A stretch of 64,000 nucleotides of DNA from contig CAYFNT010000020.1 of the NCBI GenBank assembly GCA_964344565.1, forward strand, positions 1-64,000. Reading direction: 5' to 3'. The notes under the pieces were generated by a model, which had not been told where the DNA came from, made no database searches, and was given only the letters and a program-made list of their open reading frames with translations. Positions within the stretch are counted from its first letter, which is position 1; every line of letters starts with the position of its first letter. Source of the stretch: JACNKJ01 sp964344565 (GTDB lineage Bacteria; Krumholzibacteriota; Krumholzibacteriia; JACNKJ01). Positions 42,306 to 52,600 of this stretch are shown piece after piece. A program made the position numbers and the translations under genes.

Positions 42306-43030
42306 TCGTCGGCGATGGACAGGTAGGCAAGAAGGTTCTCGATCTGATCGGCCGTGAGCTCATCCAGGTAGCTGGCCATCTCCTTGCCGGAACGCTCACC
42401 GTTGCGAAACAGGACGATTTGCCTGCGAAGGTACTCGGTGTCCTGCCCCGTGAGAAAAGGCCTCGAGCCTTGGCCTTTGCCCTCCTTGCCATGACATTTG
42501 CGGCACTGCTTTCGGTAGATCGACTCTCCCTCCGCGAAATCCCCTTCGTATCGCGCCACGTTCTTGACTCGTTTCGAAATGAGCAGCTTCTCGTAGGAAC
42601 TCGTTCCCGGAGCGAAGTCGGGCATGGTTTCGAACAGCTCGACTTCGGACAGGTACCGGGAGATGTCGAGCAGATCCGGCTCGGGAAGCTCCCTGTCGGT
42701 GGCCCAGATTCCCATGGTGAGGCTTTGACGTTCCTTGGATTTGAAGGCGCGAAGCTGATCAACCAGGTACTTCTCGGGGAGTCCGGCGAGTCGAGGGTAT
42801 TCACCGTCGCCGCCACCTTCGCCGAATTCGCCGTGACATCCCGCGCACAACTCATTGATGTCCCGCGCGTTTTCGGGATCGTAGTCATGGATCGATTCGG
42901 ACGACCGGGCTGTCGTGGGTGTCAGCCAGATCAGGCCGAGGGCGAGGACCCAATTGCAGATGAGCCGCGTTCCCAATCCGAAACCGCTCCCGGATACGAG
43001 TCGAGGGTGATGGGCCGCCAAACTGTGCAC
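42302..43030 (-). CDS. Dihaem cytochrome c, exported
   Basis: This 242-residue protein has an N-terminal hydrophobic segment (NWVLALGLIWLTP, signal anchor or signal) and two class I cytochrome c domains with haem-binding CAGCH (about 62-66) and CRKCH (about 178-182) and distal Met regions (SLTMGIW and EMASYLDEL). The cytochrome c4-like layout suggests periplasmic electron transfer. The C-terminal AYLSIAD helix is typical. It is convergent with the SnoaL gene. Confidence 0.85.
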   Translation of the reverse strand: MHSLAAHHPRLVSGSGFGLGTRLICNWVLALGLIWLTPTTARSSESIHDYDPENARDINELCAGCHGEFGEGGGDGEYPRLAGLPEKYLVDQLRAFKSKERQSLTMGIWATDRELPEPDLLDISRYLSEVELFETMPDFAPGTSSYEKLLISKRVKNVARYEGDFAEGESIYRKQCRKCHGKEGKGQGSRPFLTGQDTEYLRRQIVLFRNGERSGKEMASYLDELTADQIENLLAYLSIADD

Positions 43031-43251
43031 GATTGAGTCTATCGCAGATGGCCTGCGTGGTCAGCCTTTTCCATTTCCAACCGCGCGCGCGATTGTCCCG
43101 TGCTTCCTGAACCCATGGACCGGCGAGATCTTTTCAAGAGCTCCGACGACTCTCAGGCATTCGCCGCCGGGGCCATGGTCCCCGAAGGGGGGAGCCCGGC
43201 GATCTGATGCACCTGATCCAGAACGACAATGTTGAGGGGTGATCGCGATTC

Positions 43252-43698
43252 TCAAGCGCCGAACCATGGAAAGCGATCCATGGCCAGCCGGCGATGGAGG
43301 AAGCATCCGAGACAGAACCCGGCGAGGGCCACGCCCGAGGCCAGCGCCACCATGGTCGTGAAGATCCAGGCCGTCAGAGTCGCGCCCGTCAGGAACGCGA
43401 CTTGAGCGAGTCCGAGCAGCGTGGCGGCCAGCAGGTTGTTGAATCGCATGAGGCCCTCGGCGGCGCGGGGCGATGTCTCGATTCGCCGTACGAATACACG
43501 CTCGCCAATCTGGGAGATGAGATTGCCCCGGGGTCCGAAAAGAAGGGCGAAGACGAGGATTCCGAAAAGCAAGGTGGTGATCCAGGGCTGCTGACTCACC
43601 AATGCTAGAAGCGCCATTCCGACCAGCACTCCTCGCGTCAGTGTGACGATAGGCGCCGGAACGCCAGTTTTTTCAACACTATAGTCAGGTTCGGCCAT
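43252..43698 (-). CDS. DUF4395 membrane protein
   Basis: This 148-residue membrane protein has four hydrophobic segments and the DUF4395 opening EPDYSVEKTGVPAPIVTLTRGVLVGMALL, RFNNLLAATLLGLAQ and a Cys-containing GFCLGCFLHRRL near the end. Members are often found with rhodanese or thiol-related genes; here no such partner is adjacent. It is divergent from the PepSY-like gene. Confidence 0.75.
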   Translation of the reverse strand: MAEPDYSVEKTGVPAPIVTLTRGVLVGMALLALVSQQPWITTLLFGILVFALLFGPRGNLISQIGERVFVRRIETSPRAAEGLMRFNNLLAATLLGLAQVAFLTGATLTAWIFTTMVALASGVALAGFCLGCFLHRRLAMDRFPWFGA

Positions 43699-43840
43699 GG
43701 CTTGTCCTTCCGAGGCGGCGAGTCTTCAACGTCGGAGTATTCCAATATCGGCAATAATTCTACATATCAAAAGCAAAAAACCCACGTATGCGCCAGCACT
43801 TCATTCCTGCGTCATGCAGCTTGGCGATACTGATTGGGTC

Positions 43841-43859
43841 ATGGCGAAGGACTCGCCAT
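43841..43859. promoter_or_regulatory. Inverted repeat upstream of the PepSY-like gene
   Basis: ATGGCGA and TCGCCAT flank AGGAC, 26 bases before the ATG at 43886. It could be an operator or leader hairpin. Confidence 0.35.
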
Positions 43860-43885
43860 CCACCCCTGCATGAGAGTGAGATGAG

Positions 43886-44227
43886 ATGATCAAGAGGGTT
43901 TTGATACTCGCAGCGCTGGTCCTGGCTTTGTCCGGAGGAGCTTCGGCCGGATGGCTGAACGGTGACAGTGAAAGAACGGTCACCCTGGAAGAACTCCCCT
44001 CTGTCGTCAAGGCGACGATTCTCGAGGAAGCGGACGGGCAGGAGATTCTGGAGATCGAAGAAATCCGCAAAGGGGATACGGTCTTCTATGAAGCCGAATG
44101 GATCGAGAAAGGAATGGAGTTCGAGATCAGTGTGGCTTTGGACGGCTCCATTCTGGATCGTGAAATCGAAGATCTTGATGCGGATGAAGACCACGATGAT
44201 GCGGACGACGAAGATGACGACGACTGA
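43886..44227 (+). CDS. Secreted PepSY-like protein with acidic tail
   Basis: This 113-residue protein has a signal peptide (MIKRVLILAALVLALSGGASA) and a PepSY-like unit (VTLEELPSVVKATILEEADGQEILEIEEI...FYEAEWIEKGMEFEISVALDGSILDREIE). The last 20 residues are almost only Asp, Glu, His and Ala, ending in DDDD, suggesting cation binding. It lies upstream of an OmpR/EnvZ-type system, which may sense the same signal. Confidence 0.75.
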   Translation: MIKRVLILAALVLALSGGASAGWLNGDSERTVTLEELPSVVKATILEEADGQEILEIEEIRKGDTVFYEAEWIEKGMEFEISVALDGSILDREIEDLDADEDHDDADDEDDDD

Positions 44228-44397
44228 GTTGGGATCTTTCCTTGCCGCTTAGAAACTGGCGGTCCTGGATATCTAGCACGGGGGGCCGAACGGACCCGGG
44301 CCCTGAGACACACTTGGCAACGTGGGGTCTCCCGTGCTCCTATTCAATGACAGGGAGTTCGCCACAGGTTCTGGCATTTCCGGGGAGAGCGTTGATC

Positions 44398-45072
44398 ATG
44401 CGGCTTCTGGTCGTCGAGGACTACAGCCCACTTCGAGAATCGTTGGTTCAAGGCCTTGTCGAGGCCGGGTTCGCCGTCGATTCCACTGGGACTGGAGATG
44501 AGGGGCTCTGGCTCGCGGAAGCCGATGTCTATGACGCGATCATCCTGGATCTGATGCTACCGGCCCTGGATGGAATCAGTCTCCTTAGAAAACTGCGGGA
44601 GAAGCAGATCGGCTCCCGTGTCCTCATCCTCACCGCCAAGGACTCCCTTGAAGATCGAGTTCATGGCCTGGAAAACGGTGCGGACGACTACCTCGTCAAA
44701 CCTTTCGCATTCGACGAGCTCCTGGCGCGAGTACGCGCATTGGTTCGAAGACGGTACGAGCGGGGTTCACCCATCATCGAGATCGAAGACCTTCAAATCG
44801 ATACGATATCCCGCATGACGAGCAGGGCCGGTCAGCGACTGATGCTCACGGCACGGGAATACCTGCTTCTCGAGTACCTGGCCATGCGACGAGGACAGGT
44901 GGTCAGCCGTGGTGAGATCTGGGAGCATCTCTATGATTTCAACGCGGAACCCGGCAGCAATGTCATCGATGTGCATATCGGGCGCCTGCGTCGCAAGCTT
45001 GAAGCGGGTGGACAAACTCGATTGCTGCACACGCGACGCGGACTGGGCTACGTGCTGGGAGGATCCTCCTGA
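44398..45072 (+). CDS. OmpR-family response regulator
   Basis: This 224-residue regulator has a receiver domain (RLLVVEDYSPLRE, phosphoacceptor Asp in AIILDLMLPALDG, Thr/Lys in ILTAKD and LVKPF) and a winged-helix Trans_reg_C domain (LTAREYLLLEYLAMRRGQVVSR...VIDVHIGRLRRKL...RRGLGYVL). I chose ATG 44398; the upstream frame is not conserved. It overlaps the histidine kinase gene by one base (TGATG). Confidence 0.93.
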   Translation: MRLLVVEDYSPLRESLVQGLVEAGFAVDSTGTGDEGLWLAEADVYDAIILDLMLPALDGISLLRKLREKQIGSRVLILTAKDSLEDRVHGLENGADDYLVKPFAFDELLARVRALVRRRYERGSPIIEIEDLQIDTISRMTSRAGQRLMLTAREYLLLEYLAMRRGQVVSRGEIWEHLYDFNAEPGSNVIDVHIGRLRRKLEAGGQTRLLHTRRGLGYVLGGSS

Positions 45073-46514
45073 TGAGCTCACTCCGCGCCTCGCTCCTCCG
45101 GCGCACCGGTCTCACCACAGCCTTGGTTCTGTTGGCCGCGAGTCTTGCACTGGACTACCTGGTGGGCTCGAGTCTGCAGCACCAGTTCGATCGAACGCTC
45201 TCGGAGCGAGCCAGGATTCTCGCATCCACCATTGAATGGGGGCCTGCAGGCCCAGAAGTCGATTTCAGTGATTTCGACATGAGCGAGTTCGCATCAGAGG
45301 AAGGTCCCGAATTCCTGACTATCCGGGACTTGAGCGGCGTCTCTCACTATCGTTCTTCCTCCCTGACCGGTGCGAGCCTCATGGGGCCTGCAGGACCTTC
45401 CCTTTCCGATCAGTTCTTCTCCTCCGATCTACCCAAGGGTGAATCAGGACGTGGTGTCTATTTCTCATTTTCGCCCAGAATCGAGGAGGATTGGGTAGAG
45501 GAACTGGTGGAGTCTGGGTTGGCGCTTCCCGAAGCGCCGGAGTTCACCATCCATCTGCTGCGATCCTATGCGGAGCCGCTCAAGCTGCGTATGAGATTGC
45601 GATGGATTCTTCTCATCACCTTTACCGTCACCCTGGTCATGATGTCGACCTCCCTGCTCTGGGCCGTCGGTGGGGGTCTCGGACCGATTCGCAGGACCGC
45701 TGAGGAAGTACGTGCTTTGGATGAACGCGATCTCGCCGGTCGTCTCGAAACCAAAGCGGTTCCCGAAGAGATTCGGCCCCTCGTCATCCAATTCAATGAC
45801 CTCTTGAGTCGTGTGCAGACGGCGTTCGAGAGGGAACGTCGATTCAGCGCGGATCTTGCCCACGAGCTTCGAACTCCCTTGGCCGGATTGCGCTCCCAGC
45901 TGGAGGTGGGACTCTCTCGCCCCCGTTCCAGTGAAGAATACCGGAGCGCGCTTCAGCACAGCTCGGACATTGCCCTTCGGATGGAGAAGCTCGTGGGCAG
46001 CCTGCTTGCCCTTTCACGATTGGAATCCAATCAGTTTCACCTGGTCCGTCATGAGATTGGCCTGCTCGTTCTGTTGGAATCCGCTTGGGAATCGTTCGAG
46101 GCGAAAGCTTCGGCCAAGGGATTGAAGGTTCACCTAGATGTCCCTCCAGATCTTAGCCTGCACACCGACGCGGCACTCCTTGATCGCATCCTTCGCAACG
46201 TGCTCGACAATGCGGTCGAATACTCCGATCTCAACGGCGAGATCCGAATCGAAGCTCGGAGAACGAAACTGTGGATGAATCTGCACGTCAGCAACACAGG
46301 TTGCTTACTCGAGCAAGACGAAGCTTACGAACTTATCGCCCGATTCAGACGTGCGGATCCTGCGAGGTCCTCGGGCGAGGAGCATTCCGGTCTCGGCCTT
46401 TCGATAGTCCAAGAGATCACCCGAATTCTTGGTGGAAAGCTGGAGATTCAAGCTCAACCCGGTGGGCTCTACCAAGTTTCCCTCGATTTCCCCTCAGCGA
46501 TTGATCCTAACTAG
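45072..46514 (+). CDS. Sensor histidine kinase, QseC/EnvZ-like
   Basis: This 480-residue kinase has one membrane segment near the start, a ~130-residue extracytoplasmic sensor, a second segment (WILLITFTVTLVMMSTSLLWAV), HAMP, HisKA with the H-box FSADLAHELRTPLAGLRSQLE, and HATPase with NVLDNAVEYSD and GLGLSIVQEI. It pairs with the preceding OmpR-type regulator. The adjacency of a PepSY-like protein suggests a cation or peptide signal. Confidence 0.92.
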   Translation: MSSLRASLLRRTGLTTALVLLAASLALDYLVGSSLQHQFDRTLSERARILASTIEWGPAGPEVDFSDFDMSEFASEEGPEFLTIRDLSGVSHYRSSSLTGASLMGPAGPSLSDQFFSSDLPKGESGRGVYFSFSPRIEEDWVEELVESGLALPEAPEFTIHLLRSYAEPLKLRMRLRWILLITFTVTLVMMSTSLLWAVGGGLGPIRRTAEEVRALDERDLAGRLETKAVPEEIRPLVIQFNDLLSRVQTAFERERRFSADLAHELRTPLAGLRSQLEVGLSRPRSSEEYRSALQHSSDIALRMEKLVGSLLALSRLESNQFHLVRHEIGLLVLLESAWESFEAKASAKGLKVHLDVPPDLSLHTDAALLDRILRNVLDNAVEYSDLNGEIRIEARRTKLWMNLHVSNTGCLLEQDEAYELIARFRRADPARSSGEEHSGLGLSIVQEITRILGGKLEIQAQPGGLYQVSLDFPSAIDPN

Positions 46515-46550
46515 ACTCGAATCCTTCCATCCGCGAAACTCCCAGAGCCG

Positions 46551-46856
46551 ATGAGGAGGTGGATATGTTGGGTCGAATTCTTGTCGCCGGACTGCTCGGT
46601 GCTGCTGCTCGCCACCCTTGCCGCGGCCATGCTTCGCTTCGGCGTAGGAGCCGAGAGCCTCGGCTATCCGGGCCGGGTTGGGTTCTTCGTCCTGGCCGGT
46701 CTCTTCGCGGCCCTGGCGGAGAACCTGAGTCAGGCCGGCATCGGCGGGCTCAGCTATAGAACGGCCATGCTTCTGGGCGGACAGACGGTCATCGGCTGGC
46801 TGCTGGCCGGGCTGGTCATGGCCGCATGGCTGCGTCCGACGAAGAGGCAGAGCTAG
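46551..46856 (+). CDS. Small membrane protein, possibly frameshifted at its start
   Basis: This 101-residue frame has three hydrophobic stretches (VLLLATLAAAMLRFGVG, VGFFVLAGLFAALAEN, TVIGWLLAGLVMAAWL). The only good ribosome site (GAGGAGG) precedes ATG 46565, which begins MLGRILVAGLLGAA in another frame and would lose the conserved part. A single-base shift near 46605 would join the two pieces into a plausible protein. It is listed with the frame that carries the membrane segments. Function unknown. Confidence 0.45.
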   Translation: MRRWICWVEFLSPDCSVLLLATLAAAMLRFGVGAESLGYPGRVGFFVLAGLFAALAENLSQAGIGGLSYRTAMLLGGQTVIGWLLAGLVMAAWLRPTKRQS

Positions 46857-46927
46857 TTCGCGAAGATTGTCCGTGATTCGAAGCGAGGTTTGAGGAATAA
46901 TCCCCTCTGCCACTCCCGGAGGAGACC

Positions 46928-49318
46928 ATGGAGAAATCATCTGAGCGGCGGCGCCTGCCTGTCGAGAAACTTCGTTGGACCTGCGATCCCGCCACCCTTC
47001 CCTTCGACGTGCACGGCGGCAATCATCGCTCCCTTGAGATCATCGGACAGGAACGCGCCCTGGACGCCCTGCGCATGGGCCTGGACATCCGCAAGCCCGG
47101 CTACCACATCTTCGTGACCGGCACCGAAGGCACGGGCCGCACCACGACCATCCGGCGCGTGCTCGAGGACCAGAACGTGAAGGTCGATCTGGAAGACCTC
47201 TGCTACGTCTTCAACTTCGACGATTTCGACAGCCCCGTGCTTCTGCGTTTCCCCGCGGGACAGGGACGCGACTTCAAGAACCGCCTGGGACGCATGGTGG
47301 CGAGCCTTCGCCGCCACGTGCCGACGCTCTACAAGAGCGAGAGCTATCAGAAGCGGCTCACGCGCCTGGAGCGCGGCTTCCGTCAGCTGCAGGAAGAGGC
47401 GGGGCGGCAGTTCTCCGAGAAGGCGCACAAGCTGGGCTTCCAGATCGTGGAAATGCAGTCGGGCGCCTACAGCCATCCCGATCTCGTGGTTGGCATGGGC
47501 GAGGAACAGCTCGAGATCAACGAGCTGGCGCACCTTGTCGAACGCGGCGACATCACCGAGGATCAGCGCACCGCACTCGTGAACGCCTACGAGTCCTTGA
47601 GCGAGGAGCTCAAGAGCGTCATCCGCGCCAACACCCGCCTCGACGAGGAACTGCAGCGCGAGGCCCGGCGCCTGGAGCAGTCGGTGGTGAGGCCGCTGAT
47701 CCGCGACGGCATCGAGATCCTCCGCAAGAAGTTCGAGGGCGAGGCCGTGCAGCACTACCTGGAGCAGGTGGAGGAGGCCCTGCTCGAGGAATCCTGGGTT
47801 CCCAGGGAAGAGGAGGGCGAGATCCAGGAGCCCTTCTTCCGCTACTTCGTCAACCTCATGGTGGACAACTCCCGCCAGCAGGGCGCGCCGGTGATCATCG
47901 AGAACCAGCCCGGCTTCACACAGCTCTTCGGCAACATCGAGCGCAAGACCTTCCCCAACGGAGTCTCCTTCTTCGACTACCGGCAGATCAAGGGCGGCTC
48001 CATCGCGCGGGCCCAGGGCGGCACCCTGGTCATCATGGCCCGCGACCTGCTCGACGAGCCCACGGTCTGGCCCGCGCTCAAGCGCGTGCTGCGCAGCGAG
48101 AAGCTCGAGATCCAGGCCTACGACACCCAGAACCGTCAGGCCCTCGGCGGGCTCAAGCCCGAGCCCCTGGATCTGGACGTGAAGGTCATCCTGGTGGGCG
48201 ACAGCGAACTCTACAACCTGCTTCTCCAGGGCGATCCCGATCTGCAGCGGGTCTTCCGCATCAAGGCCGACTTCGAAACCGACATGCCGCGAACGAAGAG
48301 CAACGTGCGGCGCTACGTGTCCTTCATCCGCAAGGTGCAGAAGAAGGATGGCCTGCTGCCGGTGACTCCGGCGGGCGTGGCGGCCCTCGTGGAGTTCGGC
48401 GTGCGACTGGCCGGTCGCAAGAACCGACTGTCCACGCGTTTCTCGAAGCTGGTGGACGTGCTCATCGAAGGCGACTACATGGCCCGCAAGCGCAAGGCCA
48501 AGAGCGTGGGCGTCGAGCATATCGACGATGCCCTTCTCGAACGCAACCGCCGCTTCGGCGCGGCCGAGCAGCACATGCAGGAGGCCTTCAAGGACGGCAC
48601 GCTCCTGCTCCAGACCACCGGCACCGCCGTGGGTCAGGTCAACGGCCTCTTCGTGCTGGAGCAGTGGGACCATCACTTCGGGCAGCCCATGCGCATGACT
48701 GCCACGGTCTCTCCCGGCGAGGGCGACCTGCTCAGCCTCGAACGCGAGGTGGAGCTGAGCGGATCCTCCTTCGACAAGGGCCACCTCATCCTCGAGGGAT
48801 TCCTGCGCCAGCGATTCGCGCAGAACAGGCCCCTGAGCCTCAGCGCGTCCATGTCCTGCGAGCAGAACTACGTGCCGGTGGACGGCGACAGCGCGACGAC
48901 CACCGAGACCTTCGCCCTGCTCTCGGCCCTGGGGCGCATTCCCCTGAAGCAGTCCATCGCCATGACCGGCTCGGTGAACCAGTTCGGCGAGGTGCAGGCC
49001 ATCGGGGCGGTGAACGAGAAGATCGAGGGCTTCTTCAAGATCTGTCGGGCGCGGGGTCTGACCGGCGAGCAGGGCGTGATCATTCCGGCGGCCAACGAGA
49101 GCCGGCTGATGCTGAGCAAGGAAGTGATCGAGGCGGCCAAGAAGGGCGAGTTCCGGGTCTGGGCCATCTCGCACATCGACGAGGGCATGGAGATTCTCAG
49201 CGGACTGCCCGCGGGCAAGCTTCGCAAGGACGGAACCTGGACCCCCGGCAGCGTGAACGCCCTGGTGGACGAGCGCCTGGCCGAACTGGCGGCCATCCAG
49301 AAGGAAGCTACGAAGTAA
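46928..49318 (+). CDS. Lon-family ATP-dependent protease (AAA_32/LonB-like)
   Basis: This 796-residue protein has a P-loop (GTEGTGRTT, residue ~65), a long helical insertion (about 120-290), AAA subdomains, and a C-terminal Lon protease domain (about 590-780) with the catalytic Ser in VDGDSATTTETFAL and the Lys in AVNEKIEGF, plus the surrounding TGSVNQFGEVQAIG. It belongs to the soluble AAA_32 Lon branch (COG1067), not the classical LonA. The P-loop lacks the usual GKT (GRTT), so ATP hydrolysis may differ. It stands alone and ends in a repeat and terminator. Confidence 0.9.
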   Translation: MEKSSERRRLPVEKLRWTCDPATLPFDVHGGNHRSLEIIGQERALDALRMGLDIRKPGYHIFVTGTEGTGRTTTIRRVLEDQNVKVDLEDLCYVFNFDDFDSPVLLRFPAGQGRDFKNRLGRMVASLRRHVPTLYKSESYQKRLTRLERGFRQLQEEAGRQFSEKAHKLGFQIVEMQSGAYSHPDLVVGMGEEQLEINELAHLVERGDITEDQRTALVNAYESLSEELKSVIRANTRLDEELQREARRLEQSVVRPLIRDGIEILRKKFEGEAVQHYLEQVEEALLEESWVPREEEGEIQEPFFRYFVNLMVDNSRQQGAPVIIENQPGFTQLFGNIERKTFPNGVSFFDYRQIKGGSIARAQGGTLVIMARDLLDEPTVWPALKRVLRSEKLEIQAYDTQNRQALGGLKPEPLDLDVKVILVGDSELYNLLLQGDPDLQRVFRIKADFETDMPRTKSNVRRYVSFIRKVQKKDGLLPVTPAGVAALVEFGVRLAGRKNRLSTRFSKLVDVLIEGDYMARKRKAKSVGVEHIDDALLERNRRFGAAEQHMQEAFKDGTLLLQTTGTAVGQVNGLFVLEQWDHHFGQPMRMTATVSPGEGDLLSLEREVELSGSSFDKGHLILEGFLRQRFAQNRPLSLSASMSCEQNYVPVDGDSATTTETFALLSALGRIPLKQSIAMTGSVNQFGEVQAIGAVNEKIEGFFKICRARGLTGEQGVIIPAANESRLMLSKEVIEAAKKGEFRVWAISHIDEGMEILSGLPAGKLRKDGTWTPGSVNALVDERLAELAAIQKEATK

Positions 49319-49320
49319 GG

Positions 49321-49440
49321 CGCTCGCGGCCTTCCCTCGCGTTCCGGCTCGACGGCTTGTACACGTGTACAAATCCGAGTTTTCAGGGCCGCCTCACGAG
49401 TCACGCTCGGGAAGCCGCTTCGCTATCCGAAATGGCAAAG
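49321..49440 (+). repeat. Intergenic repeat family, diverged copy 3
   Basis: This copy shares CGCTCGCGGCC, CTCGCGTTCCGGCTCG-CGGCT and GGGCCGCCTCACGAGTCACGC with copies at 2100-2452. It lacks the terminal block with the GGGGAGGAC hairpin. Confidence 0.6.
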
Positions 49441-49466
49441 TGTGCACGGCCACAATTCACAAGCGT

Positions 49467-49496
49467 AAGGCGGGCAGCCATTGGGCTGCCTGCCTT
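49467..49496 (+). terminator. Terminator after the Lon-family gene
   Basis: A 13-bp stem AAGGCGGGCAGCC / GGCTGCCTGCCTT (one G-U) with an ATTG loop is followed by CTTT. Confidence 0.75.
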
Positions 49497-49544
49497 CTTT
49501 GTGGTTTGGAGCCGGATCCTTTTGTCCAATTCATGGCGACTTTG

Positions 49545-49573
49545 TTGTGAATAAGTTGTTGATATGGTAAAAT
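49545..49573 (+). promoter_or_regulatory. Predicted promoter of the large secreted protein
   Basis: TTGTGA (49545-49550) and TAAAAT (49568-49573) are separated by exactly 17 bases in an AT-rich patch. The ATG follows 60 bases later. Confidence 0.7.
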
Positions 49574-49633
49574 TGATGAGTCTTATCTGAATTTCATTCA
49601 AGTCATTCACGCAAATCAGCTTAGGGGTGATCC

Positions 49634-52600
49634 ATGCGACCCATTCGGGCCCTTCTCGCCTTGGCCTTCCTACCTTTGCTCTCCTACGCGACCACCATCC
49701 ACGTGCCCGGCGATGAGCCGACGATTTCCGCCGGCCTCGGCCTCGCCGCGAGCGGCGATACCGTGCTCGTGGCCTGCGGCAGCTATGGAGAAACCTACCT
49801 GAACATTCCTTCAGGGGTGGTCCTCAGGAGCGAGGACGGCGCGGAATGCACCATACTCGGCGACATCGGCTGGGGGCCCATCATCGAGACCTACAATTCG
49901 GGACCCGGAACGGTGATCGATGGATTCACCTTCCTCGATGGCGTCGGCGACGGCACGCCCGGCGGGGTGGTACTCAGCAATTCGCAGGTGGAGATTCGCG
50001 ACTGCGCCTTCGTGGATTGCGTACCCGGGCTCTCCATCGATAGCGGATCGACGGTAGATCTGATTTCCAGCACCTTTTATGGCTGCGAGGGCGGGGGTGC
50101 CCCAGCGAGCGGCGTTCAGGTGATCGGCAACTCGACGCTCGCGGCCGACAATACGATCATCGCCTTTGGGCTCTACAACCAGGCCGTGCACGTGGAGGCC
50201 GGCAGCAGCGCCGCCTTCACCTGCAGCGACATCTTCGGCAACGCCGGCGGCGACTGGACCGGCGCCATCGCGGGCCAGTTGGGCGTGGACGGTAACCTCT
50301 CCGTTGATCCGGTCTTCTGCGACGCGGGCGCTGGCGACCTGAGCCTCGAAGAGAACTCGCCACTCGCCGACGCACCGGGATGCGGGCTCATGGGTGCCTT
50401 CGACGTGGGCTGCGCCTTCATCGAATGCAGTCTCGATCCCGACTCACTCACCTTCGAATACTGGGTGGCCGGCGATCCCGTAGAGGGCACCTTCACTCTG
50501 ACCAACGACGACCCGGTCCATGACCTCGTCGGCACGCTGAGTTGGAGCGGTGCGGAGTTCGACGTGATGCCCACGGCCTATGACCTGGCCCCGGGCGCGT
50601 CCCAGGAGTTCACGGTCACCTTCACGCCGGCCGATCAAGTGGACGACGTGGTGGCTATCCAGACCGGCGCCCTCTGTGGGGACCTTATCTGCATCAGCAG
50701 CTACATAGCGCCCTTCACCGACATCGAAGCGGGTCTGCAGAAGGTCTACGACTCCGGCGCGGCCTGGGGGGACTACGACGGCGATGGCGACCTGGACCTC
50801 GCCATCACCGGCAATACTGGAAGCGCGTACTTCTCCGACATCTACCGCAACGACGCGGGCACCTTCGTCCCCTTGGCCGCGGGTATCTCACCGGACCACC
50901 GATCAGCACTCGATTGGGTCGACTACGACCAGGACGGCGATCTGGATCTCTTCAAGAGCGGCCCCTCCACCGCCGCCAAGCTCTACAGGAACGATGCTGG
51001 ATCCTTCGTGGAGGTCGATACCGGCGCCACCCTGCCGGCGGTCTCGGACCCCTGCCCCGCCTGGGGCGACTACGATGCCGACGGCGACCTCGACCTTCTT
51101 CATGTGGGCCAGAGCTTCTGCAGCCTCTACCGCAATGACGAGGGCCTCTTCGCATTGGATCAATCCTTCTATGGTTTCGAGTACCCCAGCGCCGAATGGG
51201 CTGACCCCGATCAGGACGGCGACTTGGACTTCTTCCTGGTGGGTTCGGGCTACATCGTCATCTATCTGAACGAGGACGCCGAGTTCACCTACCAGATGAT
51301 CACCTACTATGGCTTCAATTCCAGTTCGGCCGATTGGGGCGACTACGATGCCGATGGCGACCTGGACATCCTTGTGGTCGACGGGATCTATTCGAGAATC
51401 TGGCGAAACGATGGCGATGGCTGGGCATACATCGACAACATGCTGCCAAAGCTCTACTACAGTGACGCATCCTGGGGGGATTTCGACAGCGATGGTGACC
51501 TTGACGTACTGGTCGCCGGCTGGACGGGAAGCGTCTATACAACCCAGATCCTCCGGAACGAGGCAGGAGTCTTCGAAGACATCGAGGCCGGGCTGCCGCC
51601 GCTTCATCGCGGTGCGATGGACTGGGGAGACTACGACGGCGACGGCGACCTCGACATCCTCGCCACGGGTTCGAACGGCACGTCCCAGGCTTACATCCTG
51701 CGCAACGATACATTCACCACGAACACCCCACCCACCGCACCCAATGTGCTCGCCCAGGATTTCGCGGACGGCATGTTCCTGCTCGAATGGACCTCTGCCA
51801 GCGACCTGGAAACTCCGGTCTTGGGCCTGAGCTACAACCTCCGCGTGGGCACGACCCCGGGCGGCTCGGAGATCAGGCCTCCCATGTCCCTTCCCTCGGG
51901 ACGTCGTTTGATTCCGGAGCGCGGACAGGCCGATCAGAACACATCCTGGCCTCTCGAACTCGCTTTCGGAGAGAACTACTACTGGAGCGTGCAATGCGTG
52001 GACGGTGGCTTCGAGGGATCCCCCTTCAGTGAGGAAAGGGTCATCAGCACTTCGGGGACGCTGGTCTCCATCGAGGACGTCACGGGCGACCAGGGCCGAA
52101 ACCTTCGCCTGACCTGGGAGCGTTCGCCCTGGGATGCTCCGGACGACGGCATCGACGTCACCGGCTACGAGGTGCACCGGCGACAGGACGGCCGTGCCGC
52201 CGGCTGGGACTTCCTCACCTGGGTGCCGGCCCACGGCGACTCGATCTACGACTATGTCGCGCCCACGCTCTGCGACTCCACGGCCGAGGAAGGCATCTGC
52301 TGGTCGGTGTTCATGGTGCGCGCAACCACGCCCGATCCATTCGTCTTCGTGGATTCGCCGCCGGACAGCGGCTACTCCATCGACAATCTCGCGCCTTCGG
52401 TGCCGAGCGGCTTCCTGCTCGCCTACGGCGGCACGGGCGGCAACAGCCTCAGCTGGGACGAGTGTCCCGACGAGGACTTCGACTTCTTCAACGTGTATCG
52501 CGACACCGATCCCGAATTTGAGCCCAGCGAAGAGAGCCGTGTGCACCAGACCACGGGCACGACTTGGGAGGACGCGAGCGGCACGCCTGCGCATTTCTAC

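Noticed and set aside
43061..43306. 81-codon minus-strand frame between the cytochrome gene and the DUF4395 gene
   Set aside because: It overlaps the DUF4395 gene end, has no ribosome site and no recognisable sequence; I see nothing certain in the 43031-43251 gap.
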